Below, piece by piece: positions 11,711 to 21,704 of a stretch of DNA of 64,000 bases; the first letter of the stretch is position 1; each line of letters opens with the position of its first letter. The stretch comes from Diphasiastrum complanatum. Lineage: Eukaryota > Streptophyta > Lycopodiopsida > Lycopodiales > Lycopodiaceae. Under the pieces are notes generated by a model. It did no database searches. It had not been told where the DNA came from and was given only the letters and a program-made list of their open reading frames with translations. Position numbers and translations under genes: made by a program. The stretch lies in contig CM055103.1 of assembly GCA_029204225.1 (NCBI GenBank), positions 20,522,709 through 20,586,708 of the forward strand. Reading direction: 5' to 3'.

Positions 11711-12569
11711 TTTTCGCACTTTAACTATCACTACTAACAAGGCCTCCTCATCTTCTGATGACTCTGGCACCAAGCAAGTGATCCAGCGAGAAATACCATC
11801 AACCACCCAGATTTGGCCCTTGTGTTTTGAAGCCCTGATTAAACAGTGTTGGCTGCTTGTATGTCAAGTGGGTTTGGACGACAGGAGTTGAAGGCTGGGA
11901 AGCTAAGTCTGGTTCCCGGCTCCCTTTGGGATGCCTGCGCTACAATAAGCAAGATCCAAACCCTAAGCATACTACACACAAGAAAACACTCTATACACTA
12001 GTAGCCATAGTAGAGCATAAGCATATCAAACAAGAGAGATCTCTCCTCCTCCCAATGGGTGCCCTACTCCCCTCATATAGATGACAATTGGCACCCTCCT
12101 ATACACTATGGAGTTCCATGCACAACCAATGAGAAAGAGAGAGGCCTAGGAGAGTTAAAGAACCTTCATAGGCTTATAGAAGGTCAAGAGACTTCTTCCA
12201 TAACCTATGACTCTTTGAATGCTTTTCTTCTGGGAGTTGGGAACTCAATGGACCCTTTGGAAGTGTGCCCTCCTACTAGGTCCCATTGCCCAAGTTGTGT
12301 TTGTATACTTTGGTCCAAGACCAATAAAGTGATATGGTTCAAGGTTGAGGCCCAAGGTTTATAAAAATAGACAAACACCCATGGTAATGACTTTTAAACA
12401 CCTCACTAGGTTCCATACCTCTGACCAAGGCATAGACACCTACCCGCCCTTATCCGAGGACACTAGTACCTTATTCTAAAAGCACATATTTTAGACTTAG
12501 AGATAGACATTTCAAAGTTATTTTAGTCTAAATATGTTTGAATTACCACTTTTGAGAATAAAGAGAAAC
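11711..12569. other. No recognisable gene
   Basis: Mixed-composition DNA with short frames and no domain I recognise. It separates two oppositely oriented Ty3-like gag fragments and may be LTR or spacer of one of those elements; nothing in it proves that. Confidence 0.4.
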
Positions 12570-12960
12570 GTAGGTAGCTAAGTTGCTCCATCTGCTATTT
12601 GTGTAGTTTTGTCATGTTCCAACAGTAGTTCTGTGGACAGAGTGGAAGCGTTTGATGATGATGATGCTATCGAGGGAGTAAGAGTATGGGTGGTTGGATA
12701 TTCGTCATCTAATCCCTCATTTTCTTCCCTGATGGCATCCTCCATAGCTTTTTGTAAAGTAGCGTATGTTTCAGCTCTCTTATGATGCTTCGTGGCAACC
12801 TCGCAAGGAACCACATAATCACCGCATGATCGGGAGTTAGGGCTGCACTACATTCAGATCGTAGATGTTTGACCCATTCAATATAGTCCCTGACCCTTTC
12901 TCTTTTTCCCATCTTGACTTTTCTCAACAGGAGAAATGGGTTGTAGTAGGAATTAACCAT
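12570..12960 (-). pseudogene. Ty3/gypsy-like gag fragment, inverted and frameshifted
   Basis: On the minus strand, 12960-12709 encodes YYNPFLLLRKVKMGKRERVR followed by DYIEWVKHLRSECSAAL, matching the end of the retrotrans_gag core and similar in layout to the + strand copy at 11.6 kb. A frame change near 12800 moves the rest into another frame (VATKHHKRAETYATLQKAME). A Ser/Thr-rich tail follows to about 12580. The start of Gag and all of pol are missing. The change from gag to the + strand coiled-coil coding at 12961 is abrupt, which marks a rearrangement junction. Confidence 0.65.
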
Positions 12961-13003
12961 AGCTCAACAACATGAGCTAGATGAGCACCGGGAGATCAAA
13001 AGC

Positions 13004-13709
13004 TGCAGGAAAAGGAAGACGGCCTAAATCAATACATTGAAAGGGTCTTTGCAACCATCAAGGATGCTTCCGCAAAGGTGCAAGAGCTACAAGCAGAGGC
13101 TGACCAAAGACTTGCTCCCCTGCAGACGCAATTATAGATTTATGAAACTGAAAACACGCACCTAGGAGCGGAGGTGCAAGCATTGCAACAAGAAAAAATT
13201 GCCTGGCTAGCTCAACCCACACCTGACTCAAGGCCACTCTCTCAAGAAGAGATGAATTTCTTCAAGCATCAGGTGCAGGTCTACAACCAAACCCTCAATA
13301 GCTATCAGGTGAAGTTTCATAAGTACCGGACCATCGCGAATCAGGAGCTCGCCCAAGCAAAACAAGCTCTCAAGGCTTGTCAGAGATTCATGGAGCAGAA
13401 AGCTCAGCCAACCCCGATGGTAATTCCAACACCACCCACCTATCAAGTTGCGCAGACGCTCGCACCAACCAGGACCAAGGGCAACAAGCAGCAGGGGGAA
13501 GCAGTCAGGATCAGGGGTCAGACGGACAAGACCAAGGACTCCCAGATACTAGAGTAGACATGCAAGGCCAAGGCCAAGACACGGGCCCCAGCCAAAGCCA
13601 AGGAGAGGGTCAAGCCTCCTCATTACGAGGCTCGCGATCCATATCTGCTTGCTGCATCTTAAGACGCCCAAAGTCCATGGAGAAAAAGATAAATGAATTG
13701 CTTTCTAAA
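13004..13709 (+). pseudogene. Coiled-coil, Gln-rich coding fragment of unknown family, cut by copia-A
   Basis: I do not recognise this protein. From about 13004 the + frame gives LQEKEDGLNQYIERVFATIK and KVQELQAEADQRLAPLQTQL, a heptad-like coiled coil, then a TAG at about 13135. After that it stays open to 13557 (AEVQALQQEKIAWLAQ, then Pro/Thr-rich). In another frame (13480-13640) the sequence is Gln/Gly-rich with repeated GQDQG-like units, suggesting a frameshift near 13450-13480. Copia-A inserted at 13709/13710, and the interrupted sequence resumes at 19857. GC content is higher than in the copia elements. It could be the Gag-like part of an uncharacterised LTR element, with the direct repeats at 20.6-21.7 kb being related to it. 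This is inference. Confidence 0.5.
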
Positions 13710-14383
13710 TGTAAAAATTACAGCAAATAAGGATCCTAAAACACTTGAAATGATGAGGGAAACAATAGATTATGATTTCATAAGATTAGCACAAGTTGAA
13801 CCATCAAAATCCATCAAAAATCTATGCTTGAACCTCACTAAATGGCCCAAATCCTTGAAGAAGGCTTCACACGTACGGCCTCCCACAGTCTGAGTACTGT
13901 ACACCAGACCTACATTCAATCCTATAATCATTAGTAATCACAAGTACTCAAACAATTATGAACATAGAGAGCAATTGCACCATTATGAGAGAAAAAACAT
14001 GAAATTGCTTGATTGATTTTGGTGAGATATCATCACCTATATATACATGATCCATCACGGTTTTGGGCAGGTATGAGTAGCCCTAAACCTATCCCTAATG
14101 CTAATTTTGGTGGATCTTTCATCCCTACCAAGTTAGGGTTGGAATCTTGGAGATCCCTCAACAATGCAAAAATTACCAAAAATAGCTCCTATTTTTTCTC
14201 CCTTGTATCTAAGCATAATTTGGACTCATTCCAAAGGTTCTAACACTTATGTCTACTTGAGAACATCCTTATGAATGGAATCCTATGCTATTTGGCACGT
14301 GTGACAAGCCACATCATGACCATCTAACTATTTACAAGTCATATGACCAAAACTAGTCAAGCTAGAATTGTGAATTTTTAACA
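13710..14383 (-). repeat. copia-A 3' LTR (674 bp)
   Basis: Downstream LTR of the minus-strand element. It matches 19175-19856 except for about six substitutions and an 8 bp deletion at about 13873 that removes half of the TTCACACGTGTGAA palindrome. The deleted segment is bounded by GT on both sides, suggesting slippage. A TATATATA sequence lies at 14038-14045. Confidence 0.95.
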
Positions 14384-14393
14384 CTCCTCACTA
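14384..14393 (-). promoter_or_regulatory. copia-A polypurine tract
   Basis: The minus strand reads TAGTGAGGAG directly against the 3' LTR start. Such tracts resist RNase H and prime plus-strand DNA synthesis. The polyprotein stop codon lies at its edge. Confidence 0.8.
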
Positions 14394-14394
14394 T

Positions 14395-17300
14395 CTAGCT
14401 TGGTTCAATCATTGCTTTACTAATCACTCCAAGTGATGATCTGAACTTCATAAAAGGTGTCTTTTGAGGTGGTTTAGTAAGTAGATCAGCTACACATTCA
14501 TTGCTTGGAACATGCTCCAAAGCAATCTTCTTGGCTTGCACCATTTCTCTCACAAAGTGATGGCATATCTCAATGTGCTTAGATCTTGCATGGAAGATTG
14601 GGTTAGATGCAAGGTGTTGGGCTGATATATTGTCATTGTAGATGACTGGTGCCTCCTCTGAATCCATGATCTTTAGTTCCACCAATAATCTCTTGATCCA
14701 AAGTACCTCCTTTGTAGTGGTTGTTAAAGCTTTGTACTCGGCCTCGGTTGAAGATAGAGATATAGTTTCTTGCTTTTTTGAAAGCCATGAAACCACACCT
14801 TCTCCTATGAAAGTTGAATAGGCACTTGTTGATTTCCTATCCCTCTTGTTCCCTACAAAATCTGAATCACTAAATGCATGAAGGTTAATCACATCTCCTC
14901 TATATAGAATCCCAAAATCCAATGTACCTGAGATGTATCTTAGAATCCTCTTAGCCTTTTTCCAATGGATATTCAATGGCTTTTGCATGGATTGGCTCAA
15001 CCTACATACACTAAAGCTAAGATCTGGTCTAGTTATAATGATCCACATTAAGGAACCTATAAGTTGCCTAAACAAAGTGATGTCCATGAAGGATCTTTCA
15101 TCATCTTCATTTGGCACTTTTACATCTTGCTCCATTGGTGTGTCAACACTTTTGCATACTTCCATCTTAAACTTCTTCAAAAGACTTTGAGCATAGTTTA
15201 CTTGACTTATAAAGATAAAATCAGACCCTCTAAGTACTTCTATGCCTAAGATGAAGTGAAGACACCCTAGATCTACCATCTTGAACTCTAAGGATAGATC
15301 TATCTTGATTTTTTCAATACCATCAACACTATTTCCACTAATGATGATGTCATCTACATAAATGAGTAAAAGTACAATACCAACATCATCAAACTTAATG
15401 TAAAGAGTGGGATCATATTCACTTTGAACAAAAGAAAGTGAAATAAGATAGCAATGTAGTCTTGAATTCCAAGATCTCGAGGCTTGCTTCAAGCCATAGA
15501 TGCTTCTTTGGAGATGGCATACTTTGTTCTCCATTCCATGCTTGATGAACCCTTGTGGCTGCTCCATATAGATATCCTCTTCCAAAAAACCATTCAAGAA
15601 AGCATTAGAGACATCCATTTGACATAGAATCCATCCAAAATGTGATGCAAGTGCAATGATTAGTCTTATTGTGACCATCTTGGCCACGGGTGCAAAAGTT
15701 TCCTCATAGTCTATCCCTCTCTCTTGAGCATAACCTTTTGCAACTAATCTTGCTTTATGTTTGTTAACACTCCCATTTGCATTCAACTTAAGCTTGAAGA
15801 CCCACTTGCATCCTATTACATTCCTTTGAGGTCTCTCAACAAGCAACCAAGTTTCATTCTCAATCAAGGCATCATACTCATCCAACATAGCTTTATACCA
15901 TTCTTTGGAGTTCAATGCATCTTCAACATTAGACGGTTCTTCAAAACTAGATAAAGCATAAGAAGTGGATGAGATACCCTCAACTTGCTGTCCTTTGCCT
16001 TGATATGTGAGCCTTGATGGCTCCACTTTTGCCCTTGAAGATCTCCTTGGTGTGATAGGTGGGTTTGGTGCTTGCTCCTCCATGAGCTCCTCCTCAAAAC
16101 CAAGATCTTGCTCCTCATCCATCTTCTTCTTGATTGTTGGAGCACTTGAGCCTTCTTCAAGCATATGCATATGATGTTCATCAAAGATGACATCCCTTGA
16201 AACAACAAATTTGTTCAAGGATGGGAGATAGACTTTGTAGCCCTTGCTTGAGCTTGCATATCCAAGCATGATCCCTCTTGTGGAAGATGGATCCTCCTTG
16301 GTTCTTGTTTCCAATGGCACATGCACATAACATATACACCCAAAAACTTTCAAGTGATTAAGATTGGGTTTCTTTCCATACAACATCTCATAAGGAGTTT
16401 TGCCTTCAATTGCTTTGCAAGACACCCTATTCATCAAGTAGTTTGCACATACAAGAGACTCACCCCAAAAGGATTTGGGCAAACAAGCATCTAATCTTAA
16501 AGCCTTAGAACATTCACATAATGTTCTATTCCTTCTTTCAGCAACTCCATTTTGTTGAGGAGTGTAAGGACAAGAAGTCTCTTTCTTGATCCCTTCCTCC
16601 TCACAAAAGGCCTTGAACTCATTGGAGATGAATTCTCCACCATTGTCACTTCTAAGAATCTTGATGCTATGATTATGATGCTTTTCCACAAACAACTTGA
16701 ACTTTACAAAAGTATCAAATACTTGAGACTTGAAGGAAAGTAAGAACACCCAACAATATCTTGAGTAGTCATCAATGAAGGTTAAAAACATGGATGAACC
16801 TCCATTAGATTTGGTGCTAGCAATGTGCACATCCGAGTGTATGAGTTCAAGAGGATGAGATGACTTTGTGATGGAGTTAGGAAACACCTTCTTATGTGCC
16901 TTGGATAAGGCACAAGCTTCACAAACCTTGTCTTCCTTTCCAATAGACCTTGGTAGGCCTAAAACATACTCCTCCTTGATCATAGCCTCCATGGAACCCG
17001 AGTTGACATGTCCAAGTCTTTTGTGCCATAAAGTAAAGGTAGATATCTTGCTCTTCTCGGCCAACATGACAACATTAGTATCCACAAATGCATCCAGCTT
17101 ATAAAGTTTGCCAAGTCTAGTGCCCTTAGCCACTATCTTACCCTTCTTCTTGATGAAACATTCATTTGAAGCAAAGTCAACATTGAAACCATTGTCTACC
17201 ATTTGGCCAACACTTAGTAGATTCTTTGTTATTGTAGGAATGTACAAAACACCTTCTATGTTGATCTTTTTGGAAGATCCTAAGCAAAGGGGAATGCTAC

Positions 17301-18363
17301 CAACTCCTTCAATCTTACAAGCTTCATCATTTGCTGTATAGATAGACTTTATAGGTCCATCATAAGATAAGAGAGAAGAGAAAAACTCCCTTTTACTAGT
17401 CATGTGTGAACTAGCACCCGAGTCAATCCACCAAGGATCTTCTCCTTTGAAGCTTGTTGAAGAAAATATGGACATCATGAGAGAGTCCTCATGTGAACTC
17501 TTCTCCTCCTCCTCTTTGCTCATGTTGGCTTGGCTTTGATCTTGCTTCCTCTTGGAGCATTCTGAGGCATAATGCCCCATCTTGCTACAATAGTAGCACT
17601 TCACCTTTGATTTGTCCTTCTTGGCTTTGGTGGTTGATGGAGATGCCTTTGGGGGTCCTTCTTGATCCTCAAGCTTTGTAGACTTCTTGAATGTTGATCC
17701 TTTGCCTTTGGAATTGCCTTTGCCTTTGGTGAAGAGAGCTTGGTCATCTCCACCTTGGATGGAAAGCCTATCCATCCTCTCTTGCATTTGGCTCCTTCTT
17801 GATTCCTCGGCCATGAGTGTGTCTTGGAGTTCTTCAAGTATGGGTAGCTTACCCATAATTGCATATCCCTGAACCAAATTGTCAAATTCAAAGCTTAGTC
17901 CATTCAATATGAGTTGAACAAGCTCTTCATCCTTGATAGGGTCACCTATAAAGGCTAGCTCTTTGTTCAATTCCTTTACTCTTAGGACAAAAGTATGTGC
18001 ACTCTCTCCTTTCTTTTGATAGCTTCTATATATTTGATTCTTCAAAGCTAACATTCTAGTTTGGTTCTTGGATTCATAGACCTTTTGCAAAGTCTCCCAA
18101 GCATCTTGAGCTGAAGTGCAATCTCCTACCTCTCTTAAGAGTTCATTTGCAACATTCATTTTTATGCAATGTAGTGCAACATTGCACCTCTTGATGTATT
18201 TGGCTTTTTCTTGAGGATGAATAGGTTCACCCTCCTTACCATTTACAATTTCCATCAGATCTTGCATGATCATGATAGATTCCATTCTAACTTTCCATAT
18301 GGAATAGTTAGTTTTGTTCAGCCTTTCATTAGTATCCAAAAGATATGCATTTATAGATGCCAT
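14395..18363 (-). CDS. copia-A Gag-Pol polyprotein, 1322 aa, intact
   Basis: One open frame encodes all copia functions, to be cleaved by its own protease. Domains in order: UBN2/DUF4219 Gag (about 1-200, with TNYSIWKVRMESIM); CCHC zinc knuckle CYYCSKMGHYASEC (about 257-270); aspartic protease DSGA at 314-317; pre-integrase zinc region LWHKRLGHVNSGSM (about 450); integrase with D511, D573 and E609, the exact DD35E spacing; linker TPRRSSRAKVEPSRLTY; RVT_2 reverse transcriptase with YVDD at 1002-1005; RNase H with SDSDFVGNKRDRKSTSAY and SSTEAEYKAL; and the usual ISAQHLASNPIFHARSKHIE tail. The start MASINAYLLDTNERLN aligns with the other copies. No stop or frameshift is seen, so it could encode working proteins. 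It lies 11 bases from the 3' LTR. Confidence 0.95.
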   Translation of the reverse strand: MASINAYLLDTNERLNKTNYSIWKVRMESIMIMQDLMEIVNGKEGEPIHPQEKAKYIKRCNVALHCIKMNVANELLREVGDCTSAQDAWETLQKVYESKNQTRMLALKNQIYRSYQKKGESAHTFVLRVKELNKELAFIGDPIKDEELVQLILNGLSFEFDNLVQGYAIMGKLPILEELQDTLMAEESRRSQMQERMDRLSIQGGDDQALFTKGKGNSKGKGSTFKKSTKLEDQEGPPKASPSTTKAKKDKSKVKCYYCSKMGHYASECSKRKQDQSQANMSKEEEEKSSHEDSLMMSIFSSTSFKGEDPWWIDSGASSHMTSKREFFSSLLSYDGPIKSIYTANDEACKIEGVGSIPLCLGSSKKINIEGVLYIPTITKNLLSVGQMVDNGFNVDFASNECFIKKKGKIVAKGTRLGKLYKLDAFVDTNVVMLAEKSKISTFTLWHKRLGHVNSGSMEAMIKEEYVLGLPRSIGKEDKVCEACALSKAHKKVFPNSITKSSHPLELIHSDVHIASTKSNGGSSMFLTFIDDYSRYCWVFLLSFKSQVFDTFVKFKLFVEKHHNHSIKILRSDNGGEFISNEFKAFCEEEGIKKETSCPYTPQQNGVAERRNRTLCECSKALRLDACLPKSFWGESLVCANYLMNRVSCKAIEGKTPYEMLYGKKPNLNHLKVFGCICYVHVPLETRTKEDPSSTRGIMLGYASSSKGYKVYLPSLNKFVVSRDVIFDEHHMHMLEEGSSAPTIKKKMDEEQDLGFEEELMEEQAPNPPITPRRSSRAKVEPSRLTYQGKGQQVEGISSTSYALSSFEEPSNVEDALNSKEWYKAMLDEYDALIENETWLLVERPQRNVIGCKWVFKLKLNANGSVNKHKARLVAKGYAQERGIDYEETFAPVAKMVTIRLIIALASHFGWILCQMDVSNAFLNGFLEEDIYMEQPQGFIKHGMENKVCHLQRSIYGLKQASRSWNSRLHCYLISLSFVQSEYDPTLYIKFDDVGIVLLLIYVDDIIISGNSVDGIEKIKIDLSLEFKMVDLGCLHFILGIEVLRGSDFIFISQVNYAQSLLKKFKMEVCKSVDTPMEQDVKVPNEDDERSFMDITLFRQLIGSLMWIIITRPDLSFSVCRLSQSMQKPLNIHWKKAKRILRYISGTLDFGILYRGDVINLHAFSDSDFVGNKRDRKSTSAYSTFIGEGVVSWLSKKQETISLSSTEAEYKALTTTTKEVLWIKRLLVELKIMDSEEAPVIYNDNISAQHLASNPIFHARSKHIEICHHFVREMVQAKKIALEHVPSNECVADLLTKPPQKTPFMKFRSSLGVISKAMIEPS

Positions 18364-19161
18364 CTAGTCTCCTAATCAAGGACTTGACACAAATGAAGGT
18401 TACTTCTATTGATTTGATTGAAGGTCTACCTTATCCCACTTCTTAGGGACCTGAAAAGATCAGTAATAGACTTCCTATAAAGATATAAGAATGATCTCTA
18501 ACAAAATCAAATCATAGAATACTAGAAACAATGCACTTGCTTGATTGAAGTAGACAATACTAGTAGAATTGCCCCTCTTTCTATAAAGAACATTAAAGCT
18601 TCCAAATGATCTGATCAAGAGTGAATTTCAGAAATGTAATATACTTCCAAAATTACTTGTAAAAGATCTAAATGGAACTTAATGAGGATGCAACACAATC
18701 TACTATCCAATCACAAGCAAAAAATGATCAAAATTGATGAAAAATTGATCTAATTTGGTGCATAAGTCAAGCAATGGTTGGACTGAACCTAAATCACTTT
18801 AGGAGGTGTCTACTACACCTTAGAACAGCCTTGAAGAGTCCCCAAAACTCTGATCTTCCCTCTCCTTGAATTCTAGAAAGCCTCCTCTATGAAATCACCT
18901 CCAAAACTTGCTTAGAAATCAATGCTTGGAGCAAGCAAAACTTGCTATCTTGGTAATGTGAATTGAATTCAACTTTGCCTCTGGTTTTAGACACCTAAAC
19001 ACCTGCAAATGAAGTCACACAACACCAATCTCCAATGTATTTGACTCACTTTGAGTTCTAGAATCAATACTAGATGCTAAGATCCAATCTACACAAGATT
19101 TAGATCAAAAATTGTGATCAAATTGAATGAAAACCAAGGATTTAGCTCATTTCAGCCTTTA

Positions 19162-19174
19162 GGCTCTGATACCA
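19162..19174 (-). promoter_or_regulatory. copia-A primer-binding site
   Basis: The minus strand reads TGGTATCAGAGCC immediately after the 5' LTR. This is the standard plant copia site complementary to the 3' end of initiator Met-tRNA, which primes minus-strand DNA synthesis. Confidence 0.95.
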
Positions 19175-19856
19175 TGTAAAAATTACAGCAAATAAGGATC
19201 CTAAGACACTTGAAATGATGAGGGAAACAATATATTATGATTTCATAAGATTAGCACAAGTTGAATCATCAAAATCCATCAAAAATCTATGCTTGAACCT
19301 CACTAAATGGCCCAAATCCTTGAAGAAGGCTTCACACGTGTGAAAGTACGGCCTCCCACAGTCTGAGTACTATACACCAGACCTACATTCAATCCTATAA
19401 TCATTAGTAATCACAAGTACTCAAACAATTATGAACATAGAGAGCAATTGCACCATTATGAGAGAAAAAACATGAAATTGCTTGATTGATTTTGGTGAGA
19501 TATCATCACCTATATATACATGATCCATCACGGTTTTGGGCAGGTATGAGTAGCCCTAAACCTATCCCTAATGCTAATTTTGGTGGATCTTTCATCCCTA
19601 CCAAGTTAGGGTTGGAATCTTGGAGATCCCTCAACAATGCAAAAATTACCAAAAAAAGCTCCTATTTTTTCTCCCTTGTATCTAAGCATAATTTGGACTC
19701 ATTCCAAAGGTTCTAACACTTAGGTCTACTTGAGAACATCCTTATGAATGGAATCCTATGCTATTTGGCACGTGTGACAAGCCACATCATGACCATCTAA
19801 CTATTTACAAGTCATATGACCAAAACTAGTCAAGCTAGAATTGTGAATTTTTAACA
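19175..19856 (-). repeat. copia-A 5' LTR (682 bp) with promoter
   Basis: This LTR lies upstream of the minus-strand element. It carries the intact palindrome TTCACACGTGTGAA at 19331-19344, with GTAC next to it at 19346. A TATATATA box lies at 19511-19518, upstream of the palindrome in the element's direction, so the palindrome is probably in the transcribed R/U5 part. Flanked on its outer side by the CTAAA target duplication. Confidence 0.95.
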
Positions 19857-20561
19857 CTAAATATCTCCACGAATCTTCAAGTGGCGGCTAGCAAATTTCA
19901 TTTTCGACGTAGACCATCAAGGGACAAGAGTTGCAAGCACTCCCCGCCCTCCACCCACAACCAGAGTGGTGTCAGCAGCTATTTGAGTGCGACCCTGCGG
20001 CCATCAGGGCGACCCTGCGGCTATCAGGGCGTATGTGACAAGTCCGCAGCAACTCCGAGTTTATGCGCATTTCCTGCCATGCACACGCAGAAAAAAATGG
20101 GCGGAATGTGACAGTCCACTAGATAAGATCACACTCAATAATAAAAAATGGCCGAGAATCTCAACAGAGCATGGTTGGAATACGAATGTAGATGCCCGAA
20201 GGGCTCTCGTCCAATTCTCAAATAAGTATTTCAACTGCCCTGACCCAACAGTCCGTGTGGCAACAACTTTTTCCCGGGACCTAGAATATCTAATGGGGAT
20301 CGAGACCAAGTGGGACAATTTCCTTCCACCGATATTATTTGATCCAAACACGACATTGGCCTCTGAAAAAATAGAAGATCAGCTACCAGTAGCTTGTGTG
20401 TACTACCGGGCAACATTGCGAGGCAATCCTTGGACGGGCTGTTTTCAAACATGGGTCGACCAACGATGGTTAACCGGCATCCACAAGTCCCTTCACACTA
20501 ACAAGGACTTGAAAAATATCGCTCGAATCACCTTTATGGAAGACATCAACACTTACTTGAT
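19857..20561 (+). pseudogene. Unknown coding fragment, continuation of the sequence cut by copia-A
   Basis: After the CTAAA duplication the interrupted sequence resumes. A + strand open frame (19987-20561) encodes a protein I cannot assign, with blocks WNTNVDARRALVQFSNKYFN, DLEYLMGIETKWDNFLPPIL, GNPWTGCFQTWVDQRWLTG and EDINTYLI. Two short GGGCGACCCTGCGGC(C/T)ATCA repeats at about 19990-20030 precede it. The frame runs straight into the first of two 0.3 kb direct repeats at 20562, which truncates it. Base composition and codon use differ from the copia frames. It may belong to the same unrecognised element as the coiled-coil fragment at 13.0-13.7 kb. Confidence 0.45.
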
Positions 20562-20882
20562 TGTTGTGAAGCTGACTCAAGTGCACCCAGTGTGCCCTGT
20601 AAGACTCTAAGGAGTGACACTCTCTAAGGTCCCAGAGCAAGTTAGAACATCAAGGACTGAGCCTCCGACCTGTGGTGAGCTAGTCAAGTAGTCACAAGTC
20701 ATGAAGCTAGCTCTGGAGCTCGAGTCATGGCCTAGTCAGGAAGCAAGTTGATTCTGCCACCGGTGGGCTCCCGAGACCCATGTCCGGGAGCCAAACTGAT
20801 TCTGCCAGGCTTGCCAGGTTTAATCAGCGAAATAAAAACTAAGTCCTAGAAAGCGTGCTTTACCAGAAAGCACTATGTTTCA
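20562..20882 (+). repeat. Direct repeat copy 1 (LTR-like, 321 bp)
   Basis: It starts TGTTGTGAAGCTGACTC and ends TATGTTTCA. It is closely similar over its whole length to 21394-21704, with a roughly 9 bp indel at a GCCAG repeat. The TG...CA ends and the purine tract before copy 2 suggest LTRs of a small element. No matching target duplication was found (TTGAT against GGACA). Confidence 0.75.
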
Positions 20883-21393
20883 GCATCCAGCAGTGACAAA
20901 CCAGCTGACGCGAGGTCAAATGGAACCAGCATTGCCTGTAGCTTCTACATCAGAGGTGGATCTAAGTGCCGATGCAGAGTTCAAGGAGCTCAACCTGGGC
21001 GACCAAACGAAAAATCTAGAGTCCTAGGGGACTCATCCAGACATACGACAAAAACGACATATCTGAGGCTTAAGGGAGCTGTAAGTACCGTTTTCTTTCA
21101 TGTTAATAAAGTAAGCCACATTTCTCATTGAGGAGTGAGCTTCAGTCTAATGTCTAAGTGCAGTAGCTTTACACAGGTTTTACATAAGTGAACTAGATCC
21201 ACACTTTTTCTGTGCTGGGTGCCAACGCAATGTTTTTACTTCTCTTTATAGTTGGTCTCCTTTGGCCGGTGAATCAAGCCCGTGCCCTTGTATATGTGAA
21301 TAAAGTCTGGCCGGGGAATTAAGCCCAAGCCATGAGTCTTAGGTTCTAGTTTGGCCCTGATGAGGACATCAACTTTCTCAAACGAGAGGAGGA
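20883..21393 (+). mobile_element. Internal segment between the direct repeats, possible TRIM-like element
   Basis: 511 bp with no long frame. It ends in ACGAGAGGAGGA directly before copy 2, a good polypurine tract. No initiator-Met primer site follows copy 1, so the reading as a terminal-repeat miniature retrotransposon is incomplete. It contains a small internal duplication, TGGCCGGTGAATCAAGCCC against TGGCCGGGGAATTAAGCCC. A segmental duplication is the alternative. Confidence 0.4.
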
Positions 21394-21704
21394 TGTTGTA
21401 AAGCTGACTCGGGTGCACCCAACGTGCCCTGTAAGACTCTAAGGGGTGACACTCTCTAAGGTCCCAGAGCAAGTTAGGACATCAAGAACTGAGCCTCCGA
21501 CCTGTGGTGAGCCAGTCAAGTAGTCACAAGTCATGAGCTAGCTCTGGAGCTCGAGTCATGGCCTAGTCAGGAAGCAAGTTGATTCTGCCACTGGGACGGT
21601 CTCGGGACCCATGTTCGGGAGCCAGACTGATTCTGCCAGGCTTAATCAGTGAAATAAAAACTAAGTCCTAAAAAGCGTGCTTTACCAAAAAACATTATGT
21701 TTCA
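21394..21704 (+). repeat. Direct repeat copy 2 (LTR-like, 311 bp)
   Basis: Second copy of the repeat, starting TGTTGTAAAGCTGACTC after a GAGAGGAGGA purine tract and ending TATGTTTCA. It differs from copy 1 by scattered substitutions, so the pair is not recent. Confidence 0.75.

Larger units (their letters stand above)
13710..19856 (-). mobile_element. Complete Ty1/copia retrotransposon (copia-A), 6147 bp
   Basis: Both ends are defined by LTRs (674 and 682 bp) starting TGTTAAAAATTC and ending TTTTTACA on the element strand. The 5 bp CTAAA flanks both sides (13705-13709 and 19857-19861), a target-site duplication that proves a single insertion event. An initiator-Met primer site (19162-19174), one 1322-codon polyprotein frame and a polypurine tract (14384-14393) are all present. 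By eye the LTRs differ by about six substitutions plus one 8 bp gap, roughly 0.9 percent, so insertion is recent on an evolutionary scale. It interrupts a coiled-coil coding fragment. Confidence 0.95.

Noticed and set aside
14933-17891. Many 60-105 codon frames on the + strand or in other minus frames
   Set aside because: They are shadows of the intact copia-A polyprotein frame; the same holds for copia-B, D, F and H.
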